54,013 bases of DNA from Branchiostoma floridae (lineage: Eukaryota; Chordata; Leptocardii; Amphioxiformes; Branchiostomatidae). The stretch lies in contig NC_049989.1 in the NCBI RefSeq assembly GCF_000003815.2, positions 10,034,743 to 10,088,755 of the forward strand, read 5' to 3'. The notes beneath the pieces were generated by a model. It made no database searches. It had not been told where the DNA came from and was given only the letters and a program-made list of their open reading frames with translations. Shown piece after piece: positions 43,826 through 54,013 of the stretch. The translations under genes were made by a program, and so were the position numbers. The first letter of the stretch is position 1. Each line of letters opens with the position of its first letter.

Positions 43826-45925
43826 ATGGCGGGGCGCAAGTCGTCGTACAGTTTTGACAAGATCGCGGAGAGATGGCCGACGTACTCTGTCCACTACCTC
43901 GGGCGGGCGCAGGCGAAGGGGGAGGCCGGGCGAGAATACATCCAGGAGCCGCTGGAGTTACTCCTTCGTCAACAGAAGGGGAAGAAGCCCGAGAAAGTGC
44001 TGGTAGAAGTGTCGAGCGCGGGCATATTTATGGAAAAGGCCAGAGGGATGTTCAAGCGGAAAAGGGTTCATCTTGCCATAGACTCGATCACGTACGGAGT
44101 GGAGGACAGTTTCCACGGACGTGTCTTTGCCGTCATCACGACAAACAATTCTCACAAGTCCATGTACTGCCACGCGTTTCTGTGCGACACGAAGGACACT
44201 GCTAAGGACATGAAGTACTGGCTGGGACGGTCTTTCCGGATGGCCTACCAAGACTTGGCGGATGTAAACCTACAAGACGGGCCTGACTACGCCTGGGCCA
44301 ACGGTGACATCGGGGCGGGCAGCATGGGCTCTGTACGGGCCCCTAGGAGAGGGGGTAAGGCGGCTATCATTGGAACTCAGCCACAGCAGAACGGAATAAT
44401 CTCGGATAAGTCACCGTATCCGACTCCTGTACAGCCGCAGCCTCAGGGCGGAGAGCGCCCACAACCGCCGGCTAGAGCACCGAGCACTGTCATCACGCAT
44501 CAGGTGCCGAACGGACGTTCCTCTCCTGGGCCGCAAAGGGTTCGGCGTCCCGCGCCAGCCCCTCCTGCCGCACAGGCTGTACCCTCGAACACAACTCCAC
44601 AGCTAGCACCAGCAGAACCGATCTACTCACAGGTAAACAAGGCGGCGAAGACACAGAAACCTGGGAACACGCCTGTGGCTACTTCCCAAACTGGAACCCA
44701 AGATAACAGTAATCCCTCGTCTACCAAAAGGGTAACACGTCGCACGGTTGCAACTCAGACTTTGTTCACTTTCTTCGGATATCCCACGTTCACGGGAGAA
44801 GCCGTCACCACGGCCATGCCAAACGGGGACGTCCAGCCGGTCGTGAATGGTAACTCCGGCAGGACAAGTCCTCATGTTTACCGCCGACAGCCTTCCCAAC
44901 AGTCGAACGGGAACCCAGTCCGAACGAGCCCGAACGCTTACCGGAGGATGCCGCCTGCACCGCAGCCGATAATAAACGGAAGCTCGGGCAGATCTAGTCC
45001 GAACGCATACCGAAGGACACCGCCAGCACCCCAGCTGAACGGAAGCCAGGGTAGGACAAGCCCGAACCTGTACAAAAGGGCGCCGCCGTCACCACAGCTA
45101 GGAACACCGAACGCTAACAACTACCCGAGAGCACGTACGGCATCACAAAACGAGTCAGGATTCAGGCCCATCGCGAGGAAGGTGAACAGGCAACGGTCCA
45201 ATTCGTACGACAACATCGTGTACTTGCCTGCGTCGGGGTCAAATTTCTCAGTTCCCAACGTTCAGCCAAATAACCAACAGATTCCACAAACGGCCAACCA
45301 CGTTCCAAGTGCACAAGATGGCGTTCAGGTGACCAACGGTTCACGGGCAGCCCCTTCTTTTAGACAAGAAGAGGAGCCACCTCTCCATAACCCGAAGTTT
45401 AGCATCACCGGTGTAACGACGATTAAAAGAGAAGAAGAGCAGAGGGCTGAGAAGAACTCCAATAACACTGCACCAGCACAAACCAAGGGACTAACAGTCC
45501 CGCAATACGATAAAAGAAACTCCTTAGCGGACAGCGAGTCTGGTTACGAATGTATCAATTTTGGCGTGCCGAAAGCCCCAGGTGCTGATGATGTGGATGT
45601 CACCACTAACTCCAACGGCAGACCAACCGTAAACGTTGGAGCCGTAAGTTACGAGATTCCCAAGGTGGCACCCCCACCATTGCCAGCAAGGAACTCCACC
45701 AAGTCAGCAGACAGAAACACTGTCAACGGCATCAAGCCTCTTAAGTCAGCTCTTAAGAAGCCGAGCACGTCCAGAGATGACCAGGATGTTCAAGAGAAGC
45801 AACTGGTCATTGTTGAGGACAAAGCCAAGCGAAAAGGACTACTCGGTGGGACCTTGCCGAAGTCCTTCCGCGTCACCTTCTCCGACACTGAAGCAAAATC
45901 CGTTGTGTTTGATGAACGACTGTAA
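43826..45925 (+). CDS. PTB-domain adaptor protein with proline-rich tail (intronless, 699 aa)
   Basis: Residues about 17-146 form a phosphotyrosine-binding (PTB/PID) fold: YSVHYLGR start strand, VLVEVSSAGIFM, SITYGVEDSFHGRVFAVI and CHAFLCDTKDTAKDM leading to the C-terminal helix. The pattern is closest, to my eye, to FAM43/PID1-type PTB proteins, but I cannot name an orthologue. Residues 150-650 are disordered and rich in Pro, Asn and Ser. Four units of GRTSPNAYRR type occur at 345-417, a PPPLPARN SH3-type motif at 617-623, and Tyr motifs EPIYSQV and SGYECINF. The C-terminus has SALKK (641-645) and RVTF (682-685), the SILK-like and RVxF signatures of PP1 partners. ATG context is ACAATATGG. 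It looks like a cytoplasmic adaptor. Confidence 0.88.
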   Translation: MAGRKSSYSFDKIAERWPTYSVHYLGRAQAKGEAGREYIQEPLELLLRQQKGKKPEKVLVEVSSAGIFMEKARGMFKRKRVHLAIDSITYGVEDSFHGRVFAVITTNNSHKSMYCHAFLCDTKDTAKDMKYWLGRSFRMAYQDLADVNLQDGPDYAWANGDIGAGSMGSVRAPRRGGKAAIIGTQPQQNGIISDKSPYPTPVQPQPQGGERPQPPARAPSTVITHQVPNGRSSPGPQRVRRPAPAPPAAQAVPSNTTPQLAPAEPIYSQVNKAAKTQKPGNTPVATSQTGTQDNSNPSSTKRVTRRTVATQTLFTFFGYPTFTGEAVTTAMPNGDVQPVVNGNSGRTSPHVYRRQPSQQSNGNPVRTSPNAYRRMPPAPQPIINGSSGRSSPNAYRRTPPAPQLNGSQGRTSPNLYKRAPPSPQLGTPNANNYPRARTASQNESGFRPIARKVNRQRSNSYDNIVYLPASGSNFSVPNVQPNNQQIPQTANHVPSAQDGVQVTNGSRAAPSFRQEEEPPLHNPKFSITGVTTIKREEEQRAEKNSNNTAPAQTKGLTVPQYDKRNSLADSESGYECINFGVPKAPGADDVDVTTNSNGRPTVNVGAVSYEIPKVAPPPLPARNSTKSADRNTVNGIKPLKSALKKPSTSRDDQDVQEKQLVIVEDKAKRKGLLGGTLPKSFRVTFSDTEAKSVVFDERL
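44840..45103 (+). repeat. In-frame tandem repeat in the PTB gene (about 20-residue units)
   Basis: Four units of the form NG-S-GRTSPN-YRR-PPAPQ (residues about 339-426) vary mainly at a few positions. They combine an Arg-x-Ser-Pro phospho-motif with short proline cores. Confidence 0.8.
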
Positions 45926-46140
45926 ACAGAGATTTAAATTTTTTACATTTTCAGATATACCAGCTGTCAAAAATTACCAGAGATATATGGAAAGACACGT
46001 GATTATGAGACAAGGACAAGGACTAGGACTATTTCAGGACGAGGTCAAAACAAACGACGTTTAAACGCCATTTCCTGTGTACTTAGAATACCTACCACAC
46101 TGGTAAGTGAAGCAGCAAATTAAATGTAGATTTTACAGTA
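45926..46140 (+). other. 3' untranslated region of the PTB gene (uncertain)
   Basis: A variant signal ATTAAA lies at about 46119-46124, 195 bp after the stop. No canonical AATAAA is seen nearby, so the mRNA end is uncertain. Confidence 0.3.
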
Positions 46141-48597
46141 GACATCAGTACCAATGGTTACCTGTTGCACTCCTATTGGACTTACTAAGTTTGCTTAATA
46201 ACAGTGTTGTGATTTGTGATATTGTGTATAGCTTTAAATATGTTATTTGTTCAGTGCATTCTCTTAATCTTATGTCTGCCAGACAATGTAATGTATATGA
46301 AAATATTATCCACTAGGTGCTATCAGAGTTGTCACCGATAAATACGGAACATATCATAGTCAGAATGTCAATATTTCTATTCGCGTGGGTTCAAACAGTA
46401 ACTGTTTGATTACAAAATACACCGTTTTTCTCCATTTGTTTGGTTGTTTGAGGCTTTTCTTACAAATGCAACAAGTCCATTGTTTATGTTCAAGGTAACC
46501 AACCAGAACAAGAATGTCTTGAAGAGACTTGTTGCACATCGCAACGCCCAATGAACCAGAAAAGGCTCATACCTGTACTGTAAAGCCTTACACTTTATGT
46601 TCGCCATGATAGTTTGACAGGGGTTGTTAATTCTGATAGGCTAGAGTAGGTACAGAGCATTCTTTCTCTTGCTGTGCTAAACCAAGCGTTACAGATGTCC
46701 CCAAACAAGCCACGTATTGCCTGGAAGGTATGACAACAAAGCCCGTGATGACCTGCTCGCCCCCAAAAGAATGACACAAACAATACCGAACAGGTCGTTC
46801 CACCTTGCCATTAGAAAATGCCGCTCTTCAAAGACGTTGCCACCCGATCAAATCGCGCCAACTGTCCGCTGTTAAATTGGAGGTAAAATCACCGGATTCT
46901 CTTCAACCTTTGTTGTGTATTTTTGTTACAATTCGCACGTTTTCCAAACACATGGCTCGCAAAGTATCCACAAAAAATCGCTGTTTATAAACGACACCAC
47001 CAACGTAACCGTCCAAGTTAAGATTCACTGTTGAATGTCGAGTGAAATAACCAGATTCCGTACAGATTTTTTTTCTGTTTGTTTAACCAATTATCGTACA
47101 TTCCGGTCAATGAGTTGTCAGAGTCTCTGTGGTTTAAGTCCAGGTCGCGACAGTCATTATCGCGTGTAAGGCAAAAATGATTTAATCCATAACACACTTG
47201 ACAAAAGCCAGACCTTCCAAGTACGTCGTCAGAAGTAACGATTCACGGAAAAAGTTTGGATTGATGTCAAAGGAATGTGTTCTTTTTGTTGACGTTACAT
47301 GAAATGTCAGGAGAGGTTAAGGACCTCCAATTTGAATGGCGAGGTTATAGATAATTGTACTAGATTTAGCCTACACGACTAAAATAAGCCAATTAACGAG
47401 AGAGTATCGGTGAAAATACGTGGCTAAATGCTTCTTTTGACTTTTAAAGAGAACGAAATAAGCTGAAAATCCCTGAAAATGTGTTAACAACCTATTATAA
47501 AAGCTCCTTGGTTATGTAAGAGCCATAATAATGGCGTGTTCTCAAATGGTAGGATACAATAGTGGCGCCAGCTGAAACTAACTAACTACCCCCCCCCCCC
47601 CTTACGTCGTGCCAAAGATATACTTATATAATACCTAATATCTTAGTTGTTAGTCTTCCTTATGCACTGTAATGCGTTAGTCTTTAACATGTTTGCTGTT
47701 GTAGATCTTAATTTGCTCTACGGAGATGGTAAAAATGATTACTTCCTTTGTTGGAATTGTTGTCAATACGATTTTATCTGTATGATGTAAAAATATTTCA
47801 TGAATAATAAGAAGTGACACGGCGATCATATTATCGTATTTGAAGGATACAATGTCCCAAATTGGCTGTGATTGACAGTATAGTCCTTTGTATATATATA
47901 TATAATACGGACATGTGATGAAGATGTTACCAGAAAAGGGGTCGTCCGCGATCCGCTTGAGATATACATGTGTAACAAAATTCACTGTAGATATTATGGA
48001 ATTTTGATATGGGCTAATTCTGCGAAACTTGTGGGTGCTTATAATTCTGCTAATAATGCACACTAGTGTCATATAATCCACGTGCCTTTGTTGTAAAGCA
48101 CGTTTTGACTTGCTTAACTACAAACACATTTAAGGGGACAGAAAATCATATATCCATAGATGATATGTTTTCATGAGTTTCATGTTACCTATTTGCGGTC
48201 CCACAATCAATCATAGGAAAATCAAATTGGAATCGGTCTATTATGTTTCTTCAAAGGCACGGACGATTGCGGCATAGCGTACATATTAACTACATTTTAC
48301 TTGTATCATATTGTATATAGATACATATATTTTAAGCAAAAATCTGGCTATCCAGTTTATCCATATTGTACAGATATACATGATAGTAAAGGTATGTGAA
48401 TTGACATACATTTTACTGGTGTACATTGACCATAATTAAAATATATTCAGACTACCCCTGCATGCATCATGGTTGTATTGTTTTCAAATATCAACTATTA
48501 AGCGAAAGATGAAAGTATACTGTATTTAGAATTTATAGACATGCAATAGATGCTTTTGTTAAAAGAATGACAAAATGTTGCTATCTGAGTAATAACA
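46141..48597. other. Intergenic DNA, nothing recognised
   Basis: AT-rich, with a C run near 47588-47600. Open frames here have no recognisable domain. Confidence 0.4.
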
Positions 48598-48720
48598 CCA
48601 TGCTAATTTTTTGATTATGCGGATGACATCCTCTGTACAACCCAAAATTGATAAGAGCGTGCGAAAAAAGTTCCTTCGTTTTTTTTATAAATAGAGATAA
48701 ACAAATGACTGAACACAGAA
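48598..48720. mobile_element. Harbinger-type MITE, family H2, left-end fragment
   Basis: CCATGCTAATTTTTTGATTA then GCGGATGACATCCTCTGTA resembles the left end of copy 22018. The right end was not found. Confidence 0.5.
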
Positions 48721-49532
48721 CATTGTGTTCCAAACAATAATTTTTTTTATCTTTCACATCCTTTAATTTTTTATGGTTTCACTTATCTAATGATTTCTGA
48801 ATCTTAGAAATGGCAAGTTGAACATATTTTATAATTATTTCATTCTTTAGAACTTGTTTACGATATAATTATAGAGAGACCTTTACGAAAACCTATTTGA
48901 CATTAGACAGTCTGTAGGGTGTTGGCTCACCGACTGGTCATCTTGTGTGGTCAGTGGTCACTAATTACACGGACACAGTTTGGAATCACTGATGGTTCAG
49001 TGTTTTAAATGAGATTGATAAGTCATAAAACCATTAACAGAACACAATTTAATCTCGTGTACCAGACAGAACCAAGGCTGTCTATGTATATATCTTCATC
49101 CTTTATCGCTTCACATGTACACACCAAATCGGTGCCTGCATAAACTAGGTTAGAATACAGTCAGTTACCCGCACAAATTGTGTTTTTTGCCAAATGACTG
49201 TCTTCAAAATGTGTACATCAATCCAAGATGGCTTGATTTTTTTATAAAATTCAACACTCCACTTTTTTTATTAAGTAGAAAAAAAAGAGGAATAAAACGG
49301 ATTTTTCCTCATCATTTTGGTATCTGGTGCACGTAATGGCTTTTTTATATGCCCTTTGTTGTGGGACAAAAACATGCGCTATGTATAGACAAGATAGGAT
49401 CAAAGGTATTTAGTCACCGCCCAAAACACAACCGGACATTAACCTCACCCTGCGTCAGGAAACCGTCCTCAATTTGGATACTTAATTTGTTCCACCCTCT
49501 ATTCAGCTGTCATCATGATAAATTACTATTAC
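48721..49532. other. AT-rich intergenic DNA
   Basis: Nothing recognised. Confidence 0.4.
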
Positions 49533-50266
49533 AGGTTACCCACACTTCTTACAGTGTTGGTTTACATAGGAAGAGCGAAGCTTGACAGTGACAAATTACT
49601 GTCACTTCCAAGATACCGAGAACGAAGGTGTGCGATTAAATGATAGATTAATTATTATTAGTGTTGTAGGTTACTTACACTTCTTACTGCTTCAGTTTAC
49701 TTAGGAAGAGCGAAGCTTGACAGTGACAAATTACTATCACTTCCAAGATACCGAGAAGGTGTGCGATTAAATGATAAATTAGTGCTATAGGTTTATCACA
49801 CTTATTACAGCGTCAGTTTACTTATGAAGAACGAAGTTTGAAAGTGACAAATTACTATGACTTCCAAGATAGATCTACTGAGAATGTGTGCGATTAAATG
49901 ATAAATCAGTGTTATAGGTTACTTACACTTTTTACAGCGTCAGTTTACGTAGGAAGGAAAAGTTTGACAGTGACAAATTACTGTAACCTCCAAGATACTG
50001 AGAAGGTGTGCGATTAAATGATAAATTAGTGTTATAGGTTTATCACACTTAGTACAGCGTCAGTTTACTTATGAAGAACGAAGTTTGACAGTGACAAACT
50101 ACTATCAGTGTCACTTCCAAGATACAAAGAAGGTGTGCGATTAAATGATAAATTAGTGTTATAGGTTACTTACACTTTTTACAGCGTCAGTTTATTTAGG
50201 AAGAAAAAGTTTGACAGTGATAAATTACTGTAACCTCCAAGATATCATGAGAGGGCGTGCGATTAA
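49533..50266. repeat. Tandem array of six units, 120-135 bp
   Basis: Units begin near AGGTTACCCACAC (49533), then 49668, 49789, 49916, 50036 and 50163. Spacings are 135, 121, 127, 120 and 127 bp. Each contains CAGTTTAC-like, TTGACAGTGACAAATTACT or close variants, CCAAGATA and GTGTGCGATTAAATGATA. Units 3 and 5 (GGTTTATCACACTT, ATGAAGAACGAAG) resemble each other more than their neighbours, as do 4 and 6, suggesting growth as a two-unit block. Confidence 0.88.
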
Positions 50267-51332
50267 AACAATCACCACAATTTGAAAAACAAAACCAATT
50301 GAAAATTTGTTATAAGTTGAATTGGTTACGTTTTCCTTGCTAGGCACCCCAATGCAAATGACAAGTTAATGACATATTAGAGATAACCAAATCTGTTTTA
50401 AATTCGTTACCATTGACGGGCACCGCCATTTTGGGATTCTGACAGCTTCCGGACGCCATCTTGTTTCCGGATTTCTAGTACACTTCCAAAGCTGCAGTAA
50501 ATACTTATCGGCGCTTCGATACTATATCTAATAGCTCAATACTGAGGGCAAAATCTTAGAATTCTCCCAATCGTTACAAGAAAGTCATGCACTCCGAAAA
50601 TTTATATAAGTATTAAAGTATTACAAAGATATAACAACATATAAACGTACAGTTTTCCCCAAAAATGCATTACACAAAAATGCGAACCTATCTGTATATG
50701 CCGATGCAGATACTTATTTTTAGATTGAAAAACGTTGTATGTATGTGTGTTTGTTTGGTGTATCTCTGCAACCATCCGAAGTTGCTACAATGTCAGGGTG
50801 TGAGGCGGAATCTCGTGTGCCCGGAGGTTGGAAAGATGCATAGGACAGTTAGCTTGGCCCAGGTCCAAAGTGCCCCCCCCCCCATTGTAAATGTACAATT
50901 GACTTGTTATGTTGTTCAAGCTGCGCAAACGTCATCAGAACACACCTTAGAAGAACATATTGCTCAATTCTAAATGCTCTCTCTCTATATATATGACAGT
51001 AACATATCAGCTACACGCGCAACAAGTTACATAATTTGCCTCCTTTAACAGCTTCGCTGATGACAGCTGGTGAGTTTTGAACCTTGCCTAACCGACTGTA
51101 TGGGAATTGTCGTGTCTGTAACTGGCCAAGCCCGGTACAGCGTTTGTAGCGTACGTGTCCTGTTTATCATGTACGGATATATCATATGGCTTTTGCGGAG
51201 TTAGGCAGAATGCCTTTGGCTTGCTGTGCCTGTTTAATTGGCCAGTTTCCAAGGTGAACTTAGATAGGCACAACGGACATTATTGAATCATTGCCTTAGC
51301 GTAGTCGTTTTTATTTCTAAATTATATTACCA
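50267..51332. other. Intergenic DNA with YY1/ETS-like motifs
   Basis: GCCGCCATTTTG-like (about 50424-50433), CTTCCGG (50446) and GCCATCTTGTTTCCGG (about 50455-50470) crowd within 50 bp. No gene was found on either side, so this stays a motif note. A C run lies near 50874-50882. Confidence 0.35.
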
Positions 51333-51600
51333 GGGATCGCGTGGCGCAATCGGCAGCACGTTGCTCTCATGCCCAAGAGATCTTGAGTTCGAATCCGGCT
51401 GCTGTGTCACCGATCTTGTGCCCTTGGCCTTGGAAAAGGCACTTGACACGGCTTTCCTCACTTAAGTCAGGTGAAAATGAGTACCTAGCTGTGGCTAGTG
51501 GCAGTGACAGGCCATATGGGCATGTTCGGGCATGAGTCGCATGACGCACCCGCCATGACACACGAGTCGGGGGTAGGAGGAACCTAAATGTCCCAAAATA
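51333..51600 (+). mobile_element. tRNA-derived SINE, family 1 (plus strand)
   Basis: A box TGGCGCAATCG and B box GTTCGAATCC in the tRNA-like head, then CCGATCTTGTGCCCTTGG, CTAGTGGCAGTG, GGGCATGTTCGGGCATGA, CGCCATGACACACGAGTC and GGGGTAGGAGGAACC. Block order matches the minus-strand copy at 4235-4497. Target duplication not resolved. Confidence 0.88.
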
Positions 51601-53204
51601 ATATCGCTGTTGTATGTCTATATAGGTCAAGTAAGGATAATGGTCTCTAAGGAACCACTCTCATGTGAAGGTATGTACACTGGCCTTTAAGTAGTCGCTT
51701 CCTTGACAGCGCAGGCGCTTTAAGAAAGGTACTGATTACGTGATTGTAGATGGCAATTACGAATTGTACCTTGTTCTAAAATAAAATACCTTTTTGATCC
51801 TGACAGCCTATTGTAGTTGTTGAGGCAAGTCTTAGAATGAATACCACAACTAGCACCAAAGACAGCAGCTGAAAAGAAGTACATTTCAATTTTTAATGAC
51901 CTATTCTCTGTCGTAGTTGTTAAATCCATTGTCTCATGACAGGCGTAAGTATTGAAAGATTACACACAGAGATGTCAGATCGCTGCACGAATATTTGGCC
52001 CGTATAGGGGATAATTTCCGGATTACATTGGAACGTATTAAAGGGCTCAGATAGGAGATACCCATCGTGAGAACGGTACGATTGTAGCCTCAAGACTGGG
52101 CGATATGATCGGCATTTCATCGCTTCATTGGGTAAAGATAAACACTCAAGTATTTAGAGAGGAATTTCGGGTCTTCCAGACATGTTTCACGTGCGTGTTG
52201 CTTCGCAGAAACCTGCCCGTTGTTACTTGTGTTTGTGCTTGTTAAGTATGTCATAATCATTCTCTTGAAATCTTTATTTAAAAAAATAAGCATATGTTTT
52301 TACAGTAACGTTTCTTGTTATATTATAATTACGTATTTAAAAGTGTGATTGCTTCGAAGGTGTAAGATATAGTAACTTTTCCATAACATGCTATACATAA
52401 TTGTGTCATTTTGTGATTGTGTCATATGATTGTGACATTTGTGGTACGCCTACTATTTGTAACATATCGACGTGTATTCGAGCCTTGCAAAAATACACTA
52501 CGTGTTGCATCTTCAAATTATTCTCTGTAACCTGTATAGCTTTTCTCTAGAGTACATGAAACGAAGCCAAAAGAGTGACAGAAGTTTCCAAGCTGAATGA
52601 TGTACACTGTTCAGAAAACAAGCCGGTCCTCCTGTTTTGGCGCACCCCGTGGTTGGAAGATTTAAAGAGCGTTACAACAACAATGATCGCAACACAAGTA
52701 ACATCTTCCCGGTTTAAATCTGTCTTTGTCTGGCCTTTAATTGGATGTCAGAGCTCTTTACCCAAACAATAGGCCACACCTATTGCTGCATCATGTCCGA
52801 AATTATATGCTATCATGTTGAGCAATTGCTTGTCAATGGTGCCATACTGGGCCTATGTGAGCACGTTTTGGCTATCAATAGCTTGAAAATCCTTTGAAAT
52901 CTGGTTGATGTGTTTTGTTCTGAGTACGTCTATCCGTGCTCAGACTGGTTAAGCACAGATGTCCTCCTTTGCGTGCAAACTGGCAGATACTCGTTGCTGA
53001 TTGGTCGAATCCAGTCAATGACTATCCCGAATGTATTCCCTCTGCGACAGTCCTTGTCTCACTATTCATTACGTGTCGTGGTAAAGGGTCGAATCGTCCT
53101 CATGCGGACAGAGAACGGTGTTTTGCTGGTCTGAGAAGATGTTGTAGAACGTTGTAGAAGAAGTAAGGAGTTTTCTATAGTGGTACGGATAAAGAGTAAT
53201 AGCC
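51601..53204. other. AT-rich intergenic DNA upstream of the second PTB gene
   Basis: Nothing recognised; short frames (52575-52772, 52910-53134) have no known domain. Confidence 0.4.
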
Positions 53205-53440
53205 TTTATTGCACATTCATGCCCTATCGGGCTAAGTACAGGCATATTGATACAAAGGGTAGTAATACAGTAGACATGGTTTCTAATACTAATCTAAAAC
53301 ATAGATTCTAAATCTAGTCTAATACATTTGTTCGACTTCTTCTCGTTTCTTAGTAATGTTAAATATGTAGCTAGAGATGTGTTGGTATAATATCGTCTGA
53401 TCAAAACTCATAAGAAAAATGAATTTTTCAACACTAGACA
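53205..53440 (-). mobile_element. LINE 3' fragment, same family as 41352-41790
   Basis: Minus-strand frame reads VEKFIFLMSFDQTILYQHIS and then NITKKREEVEQ, matching the C-terminal residues of the copy at 41477-41779. The 3' end has AATAAAGGCTATTACTC. It is 5' truncated and ends about 118 bp before the second PTB ATG. Confidence 0.7.
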
Positions 53441-53557
53441 ATCAAAGCCTGTGGACCCCCGGCCACGCCTACCCTATTTGAGCAGTGCCTGGGTCGGGGC
53501 AGCTGCGCCGTGCAGGGGAGTGTGTCACGCACCCGGCAGATTGATGGAGAAGCAGGT

Positions 53558-54013
53558 ATGGCGATGGGGACACGGCTGTACGGCAACTACCGCTGGAAGC
53601 GCCACCGCTGCTCGGAGGGAACGCACGTGTGCCCCGTGTTCGACGTGCACTACCTGGGCGTCATGCCGGCTAACGGAGAGGTCGGCAGGGGCGCCATAGA
53701 GGAGCCTGTGGACATGTTGTTCGAGGAGGGTGTTGGCCGCAAGCTCGAGCCCTTGACCGTGAGCGTGTGTAGCCACGGGGTGAAGCTGAAACAAGAGCGC
53801 GGGCCCTTCCAGCGGAGCAAGCAGGCAGTGTTCCCCATCCACACTGTCACGTACGGGGCGTCTGACAGGATCCACCCTAACGTGTTCGGCGTGGTGGTTC
53901 GGAACGCCCGGATGGAGGGGCTGCTGCAGTGTCATGCCTTCTTCTGTGACTCTCACGAGCTGGCCAGGGTCATGACCTTCTGGCTGACGATCGCGTCAAG
54001 GAAGCGTCGAGAC
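53558..54013 (+). CDS. Second PTB-domain protein, 5' part (runs off the window)
   Basis: From ATG 53558 (context GCAGGTATGG) the frame stays open for 152 codons to the window end, so the gene is partial. Residues about 26-150 form a PTB fold: VFDVHYLGVM, LTVSVCSHGVKL, HTVTYGASDRIHPNVFGVVV and LLQCHAFFCDSHELARVM. It shares the VFxV..CHAF-CD..A..M..WL pattern with the 43826 gene, at roughly 30 percent identity by eye, so it is a paralogue. An in-frame stop (TAG, 53435-53437) lies upstream and no ATG occurs between it and 53558. A second ATG (53564) follows two codons later. The family relation is solid; function is unknown beyond phosphotyrosine or NPxY-type peptide binding. Confidence 0.85.
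   Translation, partial: MAMGTRLYGNYRWKRHRCSEGTHVCPVFDVHYLGVMPANGEVGRGAIEEPVDMLFEEGVGRKLEPLTVSVCSHGVKLKQERGPFQRSKQAVFPIHTVTYGASDRIHPNVFGVVVRNARMEGLLQCHAFFCDSHELARVMTFWLTIASRKRRD

Noticed and set aside
1-54013. CRISPR arrays, operons or bacterial systems
   Set aside because: No regularly spaced identical short repeats; gene structure and repeats are those of an animal nuclear genome.

Overview
The window reads as nuclear DNA of an invertebrate animal. It has spliced genes with GT-AG introns, CpG-bearing coding sequence in AT-rich flanks, tRNA-derived SINEs, LINE 3' ends, many MITE families and dinucleotide microsatellites. The protein affinities (an ABHD15-type hydrolase, a HIRIP3-type histone chaperone, PTB-domain adaptors) and the look of the MITEs fit a cephalochordate (amphioxus, Branchiostoma). 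That organism call is inference; another marine invertebrate is possible.

Positions 1-24.9 kb hold no gene I can support. They are packed with mobile DNA: two related MITE families with 3-bp TAA/TTA target duplications (PIF/Harbinger-like), a TA-flanked MITE family with CTGTAAATGC ends, an internally deleted mariner, a hAT-like element, several foldback elements, two SINE families, tandem arrays of about 125-220 bp units and two long microsatellites.

Four genes lie in 24.9-54.0 kb, all on the + strand. (1) An intronless ABHD15-like alpha/beta hydrolase, 24973-26184, whose hydrolase frame has no visible ATG. (2) A seven-exon HIRIP3 gene, 29547-40699, encoding 746 aa: an N-terminal helical domain, a Ser/Asp/Lys repeat region in one 1.5 kb exon, and a CHZ histone-binding motif split across exons 6 and 7. 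(3) An intronless 699-aa PTB adaptor, 43826-45925, with proline-rich repeats and a C-terminal RVTF motif that looks like a PP1 docking site. (4) The start of a second, paralogous PTB gene from 53558, running off the end of the window. The two PTB genes appear to be a tandem pair 7.6 kb apart. The four genes are not obviously one pathway.

The most useful leads are the PTB pair with its possible PP1 docking site, the missing start codon and retained nucleophile serine of the ABHD15-like gene, inverted MITEs around HIRIP3 exon 2, a subterminal motif shared by two Harbinger-type MITE families, a small unclassified transposon with a 6-bp target duplication and a 31-bp internal rhythm, and a triplicated CCAAT plus octamer module.
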